DNA of 64,000 nt, taken from Mesotaenium endlicherianum. Lineage: Eukaryota > Streptophyta > Zygnematophyceae > Zygnematales > Mesotaeniaceae. Positions 26,248 to 37,466 of the stretch are shown here, piece by piece (within the stretch, counting starts at the first letter, position 1; every line of letters starts with the position of its first letter). The stretch lies in assembly GCA_009602735.1 (NCBI GenBank), contig WELA01005182.1:486245-550244 (forward strand), in the 5' to 3' direction. The notes under the pieces were generated by a model. The model had not been told where the DNA came from. It made no database searches and saw only the letters and a program-made list of their open reading frames with translations. A program made the translations under genes and the position numbers.

Positions 26248-28587
26248 AAGTTGGAGGGGAAAATATATGACAGTTAGTGTGCGAGAGCGAGAAAGGGACA
26301 GTTACGTGAACCCTAAGTTTCAGCATAGTGACAGAGGGGACAGCCTGGCCCACATAAAGCACCTTTAGCTCAAGGAAAAAGGGCCTCGCACAGCCATACA
26401 TCACTTAACACAACTGAAAACACATTCATACGTTTATGTCTAGCGCACCGCAACTACGTCAACTCCTAGCAATCACCTTGTAAGGTAAACAGGAACGAAT
26501 ATACCATACTAATACGAACTTACTCCCATCCTGCAACTTCTAGGACAAAGGTCGATATCCTACTAACTTTTGCCCTGGTTACATGTGCAAAATGGCTCCC
26601 ACCACACAAAAGGAGGACAGAAAGCGCAAGGCAGAAGAAGCCAGGAGGACAATGGAGCAATACCACAAGGAGCTGGCAGCGACGTCCCTCACTAGGAGAG
26701 AACAAGAAAGGGTCCGCAAACAAGAGGCGGCACAAGAAGCACAGAGGAAGAAAGATCAGGAAGCGGAAAACCTCAGGAAAGCTGAGGAGGAGAGACAGAA
26801 GAAACAACAAGAAGAAGCGGCAGCGGCAGAGGAGGAGAGAAGGAAAAAGGCTGAAGCGGACAGGCAGAAGAGCTTGGCCACTTACAGGTGTACTGTGGTG
26901 GGTGGTTAAAACTTTGATAACCTGAAGAAAGCATTGCTGGCAGCCAAGGAGATCAACAAGCTGGAACAGACAACACTGCTACAGAGGGAAGGAACTGCAG
27001 CACTAGATAGGTACATTGAGACACACACTGGTGTGGTCCTCTACGAGGATTATGCCAAAATGGTGGGCTATACAGCAGAGCAGGCCCGGTACCTTGCCGA
27101 TGATTCAGAGGACAAGCCAGTCCCAAGCCAGTCCCACTATCGGGAGTAGTGGGAGATCAGAGACTCATCAGGATGGTGAGCATGCGGCCCAATAGCTTTA
27201 AGGATACGGTATTCTACCTCACACTATTGCCAGCTGTAGTGAAACAGATAGATAAAGTACTTAGTAAAATAGAATACTTTATCTATTCAAGACAAGGATC
27301 TTTAAACACAAGTGGTAGCTTCTTGAAAGAGAGATGGTGTAGTGATTTGAGTTATTATATATTAGTTTGCATCTATTTAATGTTTTCAAATATATGCAAA
27401 CTAATATATAATAACTCAAAACACTACACCAGCTTACAATGAAGTTGAGAGAAGGAGCTGGGAGTACTTGGCTAGGGAGGCAGGATAGCAGATGTTCTCT
27501 CCCCACTGGTTCCTATGTAAACTGAGAAAGGCTGAGCATGGACTCCAGTACTACCAGCAGCCAAGAGACTGGAGGTGGATGACCGTCACAAACAAAAAGC
27601 AGGAGTGTGACCGAGCCCAAACAGACAATTTCCACTATGGCCTCGACGACTACCACATCCTACCACCTCACATTGCCCCTTGGGACCCAGGCTGAATGGC
27701 TGCTTGAGCAATATGAATGCAGAGACCAAAGAGCACAGGAGGAGGGGGAGAGACCACTTCTCTAAGGGAAAGCATGCCTTCGTTAAATGGGCGAATAATA
27801 CAGGCCAGATAGATATCAACAGGCTGAAGGCCAAGCAACCTCCAGCGCGCCCTAAGAAAGGGAGGTCAGTAGACTACTCCATATCTACCAGGGAGCGGGA
27901 CGACTTAGTTGACGAGACTCCTACTCTTTCAGAGGAGGAGGATGAGGAGGATGAGGAAGAAGAACAAGGCAGAGGAGAAGCATCAGGAGCTGGTACTCCC
28001 GAGACCCAGGGGCAGGCAGGGGCACTTCCTAAGGAACCAAGATCAGGTATATGAAACGTGATCCCGGTCATGGAGGCAACTGGACCCCGCACTCGCTCCC
28101 CCAGCCCACCTGCCCAAGCAGGGGAAGAAGCTGATCTGACTGTACTTGGCAGCAGACACAGGCAGAAATCCCCAGAGGACAGGGGTTTCAGAAGAGGGAC
28201 ACGCGGGGTGGCCAGAGGTATGCCGGCCTCCCCCTTTGCTCAGGGACATGTACCTCTTGCCAATGTATTTCAGCATCCTACTGGAATGCCTGTCTATGTG
28301 GGGATCAACACCCAAGTGGGTGAAGAGCACGCTACCATCCTTTGTTCTCCTCGAGGTCCAACTTTAGAATAAACGGGGTTGTTTAGAAGGCCAGCTGACA
28401 GACCTAGAGGGCTGTCCAGATCTAGGTCCAGATCTCCGTCTCTTGATCCTGAAGCCCCAGGAACAACCCCTTAAGGTGGCAGGCTGAAAAGGTAGTCAGT
28501 AAGGGAGGCTGGTCAAGTTCAGTTCCTTTATTTAAGGCTTTTGCAATTTAATGTTGTCGAGGCAACAACAAGTTAAGTTGGAGGGAT
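26248..28587 (+). other. Extra coding-like region after pol in family C
   Basis: Between two polypurine-tract-like copies (AAGTTGGAGGGG at 26248 and AAGTTGGAGGGA at 28575) lie decayed reading pieces. One at 26583-26909 is a highly charged coiled-coil-like stretch (KAEEARRTMEQYHKELAAT and many E/K/R/Q). Another at 26934-27149 contains ALDRYIETHTGVVLYEDYAK. Others further on include HWFLCKLRKAEHGLQYY and acidic EEEDEEDEEEE. I do not recognise the protein. It could be an additional ORF of the element, a captured host gene, or the start of another element. It is a relict with several breaks. Confidence 0.5.
27235..27428. mobile_element. 194-bp foldback derivative of the family A LTR with 5-bp target duplication
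   Basis: Positions 27235-27337 match the first roughly 100 bp of the family A LTR. Positions 27338-27428 form an imperfect inverted repeat of the LTR end, with stems of about 35 bp (TGTAGTGATTTGAGTTATTA against TAATAACTCAAAACACTACA) and a loop of about 20 bp. The unit starts with TG, ends with CA and is flanked by CCAGC at 27230-27234 and 27429-27433. It is nested in the extra region of family C, so it is younger than that element. Confidence 0.85.
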
Positions 28588-29079
28588 TGTAATGAATCAG
28601 TATATTAGTAGATAGAATATTCATTTAAATATAATAGTTAATTAAGTTCAGCCTGCTGAACTCTAGTTAATAATCAGTCTGCTGGACTTCATATTTTATA
28701 TCAGTTTAATGACTCAGCCGGAAGCAGCAGGCTGAAGTCAACTTAAGTCAGCTTGCTGACACATTCTTTGACAGCCAGCTGACTTCCGTACTGGGTAGCA
28801 GCGAACTGCCTCGATATGCATCTAAGTGTGGTATGCTAAATGAATGGCCAAATGACATCCCTATGATGGATGGCGATTCGGGATGATGGGAGATGGCGGT
28901 GGATTTGGTTAACCGAGGTCCTACCAACGTGGTTAACTCCCGGGTAGGCGGTGCCATCGCACTGGCCGTTGAACAATAAACTCATTCCATGTACATATGC
29001 TAGGCATTTGCTCTCGAGTTCGGCATTCGGAAACGAGGCCAACTCTCTTGTACAGCTGACTGAGAGAGAACTGAATCCA
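28588..29079 (+). repeat. Family C LTR, right
   Basis: About 492 bp, starting TGTAATGAATC directly after a polypurine tract and ending near GAATCCA. It includes GAACAATAAACTC, a possible polyadenylation signal just after the CCTACC...GGTAGG block. Confidence 0.85.
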
Positions 29080-29380
29080 AGGCGAGAAGCCATTGATACG
29101 CACTGTCTTCTAACCTTGCTTATGTATGGTTTACTGATTGCATTATTGATGCTAGTTTACTCGCATTTGACTTACGAGTATTGTTCACTGGTAGTGTGTT
29201 GTCCTTTGCCGTTCAACCAGTTAATGGAAAATACCATAAAGATTACTTGCTGATATATAGATCTTTATTAATTGTTAATCGCCTATTTGGTAAGTCGATT
29301 CATTTCACCTCCTGGCAGCTGCTGGAGAAAGGATGATTGGCGAGGGAATTTGCTGAGTGTTAGTAGATGTACGTTGGTGA
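29080..29380 (+). repeat. Repeat next to family C LTR, also present inverted at 56825-57156
   Basis: Words such as CTAACCTTGCTTA, ATTGATTGCATTATTGAT (split by few changes) and TGATATA-AGATC-TTATTAA recur in the same order in the reverse complement of 56825-57156, which also lies behind a family C LTR. It is therefore probably the leader of a family C element rather than unique flank. Confidence 0.6.
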
Positions 29381-32300
29381 TCCATACTCCTGAAAGAATT
29401 TGCTTAAGCAGCTGCTGTTACTATTCAATCAACCCGATGTTCACTCATCAAGGAGCATACCGAAATTTTGATTGAATGGTGTATAACGTGCTTACTGCTC
29501 GTGCACAACGTAAGATAAGTGAGGCTTTGTGATATTGATGCTAATTTGACTCACTGTTTCTCAGGAAAAATGATACGTTACTTGAGCCAAAGACGACCGA
29601 GAAAATTAGTAAGCACACATTATAATTACCTGAGCCAATAGACGACCGATAGGCTCATAGTCCTCGAATAGTTATTGGGTGGTCCAGCAAATTGCCAATA
29701 GCCTCTTTTATGCATGTTAAACCATTTCACGCGGGCCCCCCTCTCGGCGTGCACTAATGCCAATCATACTTCAATCCTCTCCAACCAAATATGGTCCAAG
29801 CAAAACAACACGGCATATAATGAGAGATTGTTTCTTCCAAGTAATCCTAGGAAGTCATCTGTATGTGAGTGCAGCAACAGAAGAAGTCTCCCATGCATTC
29901 AGTGGTCTCACATTTAAAGCCCTGTCGATTGGTGCCACCATCACAAGCAATCACAACATTTCACGCAATTTCACGTCCACTTCACGTCGGACCGGAGTCC
30001 ACCACCTCAGCCAACTCCAGTCAACTCCATCAAGGCGTGATGTTTGTCTGATGTATGCATAGTTGGCATCGACCATATTTGACCTCAAGCAAACATCAGA
30101 CCAGTCATAGTTCTGTGGTCAACTTTGTCAGCGTCCTGTGCTTGCAGTGGCTTGCAGCAGGCGCGCAGGTGCGCGAAACCATGAACACATGCGCGGAGGA
30201 AACTCGCGCTAATTTTCGGATTTTTTAACTTAGTTCTCTAAAATATTCTTTCACTAAACTTTCCAGGTTTGATTTGCGGTCGCTATTGAGACGTTTTTTT
30301 TATTCAAGGTCGCTAATGTCACGACTTTTATCAGTTTTACGACGCCACACGCATGAAGCAAGTCTTGGCCGCCCAGGTACAGAAAGTCGACTTTTGACTC
30401 ACCGACCAAATAACTTTTTTTTGCGTAGTCAGCATTGAAAGTCAAAGCCCAAGTCATACGAAAGCGTAATTGTGATAAGTCACAACCAACACTCAGTGAT
30501 GGGTGGAGTTTGACAATCAAGCCAGTTGGAAAGTTGACCATGTTGGGACCAACAAATGGTCCACAATTGCAGATGCCAAGTAAGGCATCGCTAACTGAGC
30601 AGCCACCCTGGCAAACGCCAAGTCAGGTGAGGTTGTGTAAACAGGCCACCTCGGACATGGACCTGTGGTGAGACTGCAACGACTCAAGCAGCCACCTCGG
30701 GTGACATGGGCTCTAAGGCCACATAGGCGTGCACGCTGACCAAAAGGCTAAGCATTCACGCGCGACTGTCACGAGGCGTGCATGCATGCTAAGTAACGTC
30801 GAATAATTTAAGTTGTCACGAGGGACGGTTGCAAGAACATCATGCATGCTAAATGCTGTAACTAAGTGTTGGAATTCTCAAGAGAGAATGGCGTGCGTGG
30901 TACCTGGGTAAGGCACAGGCCTTGCACAAACTTACCTCATTCTTGCCTCGCACATTTTGGCCAAGAAGCAGAAGGGAGCGCAGGAGCGAAAGGAGAAGAG
31001 AAGAAACAGCGCAAAGGAGAAGGGGTTCCCAAGGCCACAGGAGGGCCGAGAAGCCACGCTTTTGCCGATGCTTAGGAGATTCTCTCTCATTGTATTAGAA
31101 AACAGTTAGAGCTCAAAAATTCCCAATAAGTTATTCAACTTGAAAGAAGTAGAGAGCTTGCAAAATAGAATATGCTAGGAGTCCTAGCGCAAATCTGGAC
31201 CAAATACCACAAATGTGCAAAGAGCACATTAAATGGTGAGTGCTGTGTTAGTTTTTAGAAGTCTCAGTTGTTGAATTGCTGATAGCAGAGAAGGATAGCA
31301 AGCAAAGCCCTCAGTGAAGAGCTGAGTGAGCCCAACCAGCAGTAAAAGCTGTTAGGCGCGAATTTTAGCAAAGGGCTCAAGCTAGGCCGGCATAGACGCT
31401 ATAGTTTCAGAGTTTTGTAAGCTGTGACTTAGTGAAAATTAAGCGCAAACTCTGGTGGGCGATTTTCGCTGAAACTTGGTGTTGTGTGTTAATCTTCTTA
31501 GAAGTGATTTTTTCATACTAGAATGTGACCCTCAACTTGGGCAAAAGCCTATCTGGAAGTAAGACGCTTCTGTCCTTGTAAGGAGAACTGAAGAGTGGAA
31601 TTTTTTTTGAAAAAAAGGCTGAGACTCGAAATTGGAAGTAGAGAAGGACAAGCTCGGTGTGAAAACACTAAGTGCTGACCCTCTCACTAAATGATGAAAA
31701 GCAGGAAGACCAAAAATGGGTCAACCATGGTCGGACTGCCACCGATACCGAGCGGCAATCGACCAGGTTGAATTTCCACGTGCAGGGATGCTCTGACCAG
31801 TCGACCATGGAAAGCCCACGCGCAAAAAGGACCACTGACACATCAACCAGGTTGACGACACACATGCTGAAAGCCTCACATCTGTCCAGGTCCCGACACC
31901 GTTAGGCACGACACTAATTCACTGTAATAAATTTGACATTTTTTATTTAAGTCGCTATTTTACATCTTTGAATTTTGGGCGCTATTTTCTTGAAGGGAGT
32001 TTCCCCCCCATGCCCTGGTGCACCCGCTAACGCCCGCCAGTTGGTGGTTGACCTAATGTTTGTAAATTGAGCAATAAATATATGTCTTACTATGGTCAAC
32101 CATGCCCCCTAGTTCATGCCGCCGCACTTTTTAAGATTGAAAATTTAATACGAGACCTACCACCCACCTTCCATTCTAAGTCAAGAGTATTATTTTTTTT
32201 TATAACTTTTTCTCATGAGGATGTCAAGTGCATGAGTGTTTACATTTTAATATTGACCTTTCAGTTAGAACTCAATATAAGACAAGAATTTGGTTATATA

Positions 32301-35300
32301 AGCTGAAGGAAATCATGTCTTTCAACAACCATGTTACACGACTTACACAATACACCCTGAATGTGTGCAACAGATGAAAATATAATTCAACCAATTAATT
32401 CGTCTCTGGGATTGGCTTCAGCGTTGCTGTGGTAGGAATTTAAATGGACCGACTCTGAAAATCCCAACGCAAGATTTCAACTACGTTGAAATGTCAGCAA
32501 GAAGGAATGTCTGAGTTTAATGGCCAATTGCACAAACTTTGACCTTCTTTGTTATCAACAAGTCAACCTCAATGGCCAATCGTGCAATTGTTTTTAAGCT
32601 TTGGCTACGTTGTCATTTGCCTCAAGATTGTAACTAGTGTATAATCAAGATTACGTAACTTATTTATAGTGTGATCCAAGGGTTTATTAAATTTCGTACT
32701 CTATGCAAAAATCATAAACCTCATCCGTGGGCGGAGTGTTCAAACTACACCATTAAACCACCTATTAGGTTTAGACAACTTAGAATGAGCGGAGTCAATT
32801 TGTACCATTATGATATTTCACCTTCCGATTTATTTCTACTAAGGGTCAGCCAAGACAATTTGATTTGCCCACAATTTATTTGCGGTTTGCCGAACAACAT
32901 TTGCTTTGCAACCATACATGATCTCAATCAAGAAGTTGTTATGTGTTGAACCAAAGGTTTCAAACTAAAACTCATATATTGTTTTTACTGGACACGACCT
33001 TTACATTCTTCTTCTTTTTTGAATTTTCAAGATTACAACTTAAAATTATTGACACGTGTTTGCAGTAGATCAATCATTGCATGTAAATAACAATGACTGT
33101 GCACTCAATTGACAACTTAAGACATATTGGCACTAGGACGGTTGACCATGTATACGACTTTATGTTCAACATGTATATGGGATTGTGAACCCAAAATTTA
33201 AGATTTGGGTATGTGTCCCACATAATGTCTGTGGCGAAGGTCCCATGGCACTTTCCAGCCACTTGTTTGTGAGTCGTTGGGAAACCCAAAATTTTTGGGC
33301 CGTGTTGTGGACCATTTTTAGAATGTACTTGATAAGTTTGTCTCACCTTTACATAGATGACTCTTTCTCACAACAATAAATTTACGCACACTTGCATCAT
33401 GAGTACGCCTAATTTGCAATAAGTTTGTGTCCCTCATTCACTGTACATCTATACTTCAGATTCTATCAATGACGCTTATAAACATATGAACTTGCAAGTT
33501 GCATGGCAATTACAAACACGAGGCACAGATACATGGTGCAATGCAAGTGCTTGCTGTTTGAGAGGGGAAAAAAAACTTTGACCTTGTTGTCCAAAAACTC
33601 TAAACAGTCCCCCAATTCAAGACTGGTAGGCATTCTCATTCATTACCCACTTTCTTTCCACGTCATCTAGTGTAACCCCCTTGAGTGATAAGTTCACTCT
33701 TTTTTGTTAATTCCAAAATGTTGCAATCATGTTGTACGATATGTTGTGCTAAATTGAACCTATATGCAAACTAAGACTCTTGGCCACAACAGTGGTATCA
33801 CCTACTTTGAGTGTGGAGCAGGTTCAATTGGCTTTGTCACGCTTATGGTTAATGGGACGGCAACAAGACTCATTGGGACGTGCTGTGAAAGAATTCACAT
33901 CGTGAGGGAGCTAGTGAGATTTTCCTCACTTGGCGTAGCAAGGAGGTTAAACCTATCAAGATTATGCACCCTAGTATCACTTCTACGTGTCTTAAGAGGT
34001 CTCTGCTCTCAATTATGCTCGAGGCTGTTACCCCGCTCTTTACGACGGCCAAAAATATGCCCTTACGTATCGTGACATGTGGACTTTGTCGACTCGTTAG
34101 GACAACATACAATTTTTACATGAAACCAAGAGTTTGCTACATGGCTTGTATAGTTTTGCTGAGCATTCACTCATAGGGAAGTGAGACATCCGCCTCCCCT
34201 TAAAGCGTACATTGTGAGAGGAAGTGGCTATGCTCAACATTTGTTATCAAAAATCATATCTTCACATCAAAGTAAGACACCACGTACCAAAGAAATGATT
34301 TTGATGGTCAAGGTGTATATGCACTGCAACAAGGTCCGCTGCATGGCTTGAAATTCAGTGAACACGTTTCTCGTCTCCTCTTTTACTTATTTTGGCTTGA
34401 TGGAAGAGTGCGTTGTTTGGCCAATCTTGAACATTGATATTTGAAGCTTAAGGCTAGTCTGCACGAAAGACAAGTTTTCACCAGGATTAATTTTTACCCG
34501 GTTAATTACGCCTTGAGCCTCAACAAGGGGATATTTTTCTTTAGAGTTCAAGATGTGCAAATAGGGCTTCCAGCTGGTGGGGCATGATGAGCAATTGATA
34601 CGACAACAGGCACCCAACAGCGATCACACTAGCAAGAGCAAGCCTCGAGGTAAGAAAAGGGAACCTTTATATATTTGAATGTACCTTCTATGGAGATATG
34701 TGAATATATATGTGCATATTTACATGTATAACAAGGTCCAATGCCCAATAAACACTGTCTTGGATTGTTGTACCCTTTCACAAGAACTACACAATATCAA
34801 CATATAACTGCATAAAGAAACAAGTTGTCGTTGTGTAAACCATGAAATTATTGCTCTGATGTACTGAGCTTCCTTCAAGTTGCTTTAGGCATTGGCACCT
34901 TGTGCAGCTGCCAATCAACAATCTGATTTTGATGGTGGCACTTTCATCAAGAAGGACAAAACTGGCCCCCCAACTTCGCCTTTGTCGTCCTCAAATCTAG
35001 TTCACTTGTCCTGAATTACTCTATTCAAGTCCTATTTTTAACAGCACAGATACAATATACTCAATAGTCTTCTAGCAACTGGTGAGCACAAAGTGCGCCC
35101 TTTGCACAGCCTGCACATCTCACACTTCTCCATCTTAACAGATTACATCAGTGTGAGTTCCACACTCCAGCTTGAGCGATTCTGTTGCTTGGCAGAGCAT
35201 TTTAACCAGACGTACATGTCAAAGTCTAGTTGAACCCTTATGAACACACCTTTCATGAGCCGTTGTCTTACAACTTCTTGCAACAGGAAACAAACGAACT

Positions 35301-35954
35301 GCAATTACATGAGGGCCAAGCGAGGGGCCTGTTGGAGGGAGGGCAGCAGGTGGAGGGAAGGGCAGCAGCGCAACAGCTGTCAGCAGCTCGTATGTGTAGG
35401 AGAGCAGCTGAACCTCACACATACCTTCAATGGTTTGCATACATCGTTGTATGCACACCACAACATCTGGTGCACATATGTAAACACTATGCACCACAAA
35501 GTGCAGCCCTACGACACATCCTGTATTGCATGCGCTGGCAGCTGCTTCAGGTCTCCTACAGAAGCACAATACTATGGCTACGCTCACTGATATTGCTGGG
35601 GCCAGGAGGCGGTTGGAGCACCACTTCGTTCTTGGGCTGTTTGCCTGCTCGCTCGTCACGTCGCAAAAGCACCACAGTGTGAGTGATGGCAGCCTTGCGC
35701 GTCCCGCCTGCTCAGCAGGAGTGGCACCATATGCAGTTCAGCCGACATGCACCCAGTGCACTGCGCATGTGCCATCGCTCTTCCAGACGCCTGCGTGGCT
35801 GAGTCTCGAGCGGCAGTACTACCCCCAGGTGCCACGTTGTGCTTCCGGCAAATTTACAGCATTCAACAGAGCTTGAGCACAACAGTTCCAAAAAGACAAC
35901 TCGACTTACTCACTGCAAGGGGCTGGGCGGGGAGGGGCGGTGCGGGGGGCGAGG
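29381..35954. other. AT-rich stretch, no gene recognised
   Basis: Only short frames without recognisable domains were seen. There are many TTGACC/GGTCAAC words and a weak direct repeat pair (GACGTTTTTTTTATTCAAGG near 30290, GACATTTTTTATTTAAG near 31938, each followed by TCGCTA). From about 35230 composition becomes more GC-rich and open frames lengthen, but no homology could be assigned. Old repeats are likely. Confidence 0.45.
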
Positions 35955-36364
35955 NNNNNNNNNNNNNNNNNNNNNNNNNNNNNNNNNNNNNNNNNNNNNN
36001 NNNNNNNNNNNNNNNNNNNNNNNNNNNNNNNNNNNNNNNNNNNNNNNNNNNNNNNNNNNNNNNNNNNNNNNNNNNNNNNNNNNNNNNNNNNNNNNNNNNN
36101 NNNNNNNNNNNNNNNNNNNNNNNNNNNNNNNNNNNNNNNNNNNNNNNNNNNNNNNNNNNNNNNNNNNNNNNNNNNNNNNNNNNNNNNNNNNNNNNNNNNN
36201 NNNNNNNNNNNNNNNNNNNNNNNNNNNNNNNNNNNNNNNNNNNNNNNNNNNNNNNNNNNNNNNNNNNNNNNNNNNNNNNNNNNNNNNNNNNNNNNNNNNN
36301 NNNNNNNNNNNNNNNNNNNNNNNNNNNNNNNNNNNNNNNNNNNNNNNNNNNNNNNNNNNNNNNN
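35955..36364. other. Assembly gap of 410 N flanked by G-runs
   Basis: The gap is preceded by GGGGCTGGGCGGGGAGGGGC-type sequence and followed by runs of 11 and 10 G. Such G-rich sequence often stops polymerases, which probably caused the gap. Protein frames crossing it carry no information. Confidence 0.95.
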
Positions 36365-37466
36365 AGGGGGGGGGGGCGGGGGGGGGGATTCAGAGGGGCG
36401 ATGAGTCCTGAGGTGGCACCATACCTGGGGTGGCGCTAGCCACCTGTAAAAGCCGCTCCATTCTCTCAAGGCCCGCAGGAAGCATGGCTCCGCCTGCCTG
36501 CCCGCCTGCGCAAGGGCGGAGGTCTCTGACACATCAAGGCCCTGCATGTTCCAGATAAAGAAACCTCACATGAGCGATTTCCAGACTGCAAGAGCTCCTC
36601 TGATTCTACTAGGGTGAGGCTGGTTCCCACTCTCGTGCCCCAAACCTCATGCACATCCTCCCTCCAGCCGGAAGATGGGCCCGAAGGCGGCCAGGAAGCC
36701 TTGGCCAGGAGCTTCACCCTCAGCCATTAGAACGTAATTGTCTGCCATCGAGACACTCGACCTAAAGCGTCGGCTCCGGAGATCCCTTGCTGGAATGCGG
36801 CTGTCGCTCTGCTCTGCCGCTTTCGCTCACGCCCGCCCCATCCTCCCCGCCAGCCCGCCTCGAAGCAACTCAGCACATTCACGTGCTGCCTAAGCTGCCG
36901 CCTAACTAACAGAAGTCCTCCAAGACCTCGCCGGCATGCCGGGCTCAACTGCTCGTCCTGGAGCGCCCTCACCCCAGGAAGAGGACGGTCCGGACGAGAG
37001 CCCCCAAACATCTTTCAACGGCCAGGAGGAGGAAGAGGACGGCGAAAGCCATGGCCAATGCCGGAAGAGGACTCACGCTCTGGACTCAGTCCAGGGTGGA
37101 CTGCAACCCACCTCAAAAAGTTCAAGCCTCTGAAGCAAGCAAGCAAGCGAGCGAGCTGTCTCAGGGCTCAAACTCAGGGTCATAGTTCAGGGTTCAGGGT
37201 TCAGGGTTCAAGGTTCAGGGTTCGGGCTTCGGGCTTCGGGGTTCAGAGGTCAGCCCATTGGGCTGCAGAGCGAGGCACCAGACATGCTGCTTACTCGGCG
37301 GGGGAACTCTGTTGATGGTTACGTGTGCGTGTGTGTGCGTGTGTGTGTGTGCGCGCGCGTGTGTCAGCCATAGGCAGCAAGGGACGGCCCACGCCCTGAT
37401 TGCCACCTTCGAGCCGGAAGACACCTGGCAGCGCGCGTGCGTCCCTCAAGCCCCCCCCGGCTGGCC
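36365..37466. other. GC-rich 3' flank of the first mTERF gene, no gene recognised
   Basis: Several overlapping open frames exist on both strands, as expected in GC-rich DNA. None shows a known motif. It contains the TTCAGGG heptamer array (37185-37247) and a GTGTGC microsatellite (37321-37364). Confidence 0.45.
37185..37247. repeat. Degenerate TTCAGGG heptamer array
   Basis: Roughly nine 7-bp units: several exact TTCAGGG, then TTCAAGG, TTCGGGC and TTCGGGG variants. Each is one or a few changes from the plant telomere unit TTTAGGG, with the G-rich strand on the plus strand. Just upstream, CTCAGGG and CTCAGGG-like words (37160-37184) look like more decayed units. Confidence 0.75.

Larger units (their letters stand above)
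24807..29079 (+). mobile_element. Decayed Ty3/gypsy chromovirus, family C
   Basis: Two direct LTRs (24807-25296 and 28588-29079) bracket an integrase-to-chromodomain remnant on the plus strand, followed by a 2.3-kb extra region. Most of gag and pol is absent and what remains has several breaks, so this is an old, inactive copy. The 5' LTR lies against the cut end of exon 1 of the E2/F-box duplicate. No matching target duplication was seen at the outer ends. Sequence after the right LTR (29080-29380) is repeated near another family C LTR at 56825-57156, so the right LTR may belong to a further partial element. Confidence 0.8.

Noticed and set aside
30254-31966. Weak direct repeat (GAC-T-rich-TCGCTA) that could be ends of a mobile element
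   Set aside because: The similarity covers only about 30 bases with several mismatches, with no coding remnants or target duplication.
35747-36547. Long frames spanning the N gap
   Set aside because: They are open only because Ns translate to X.
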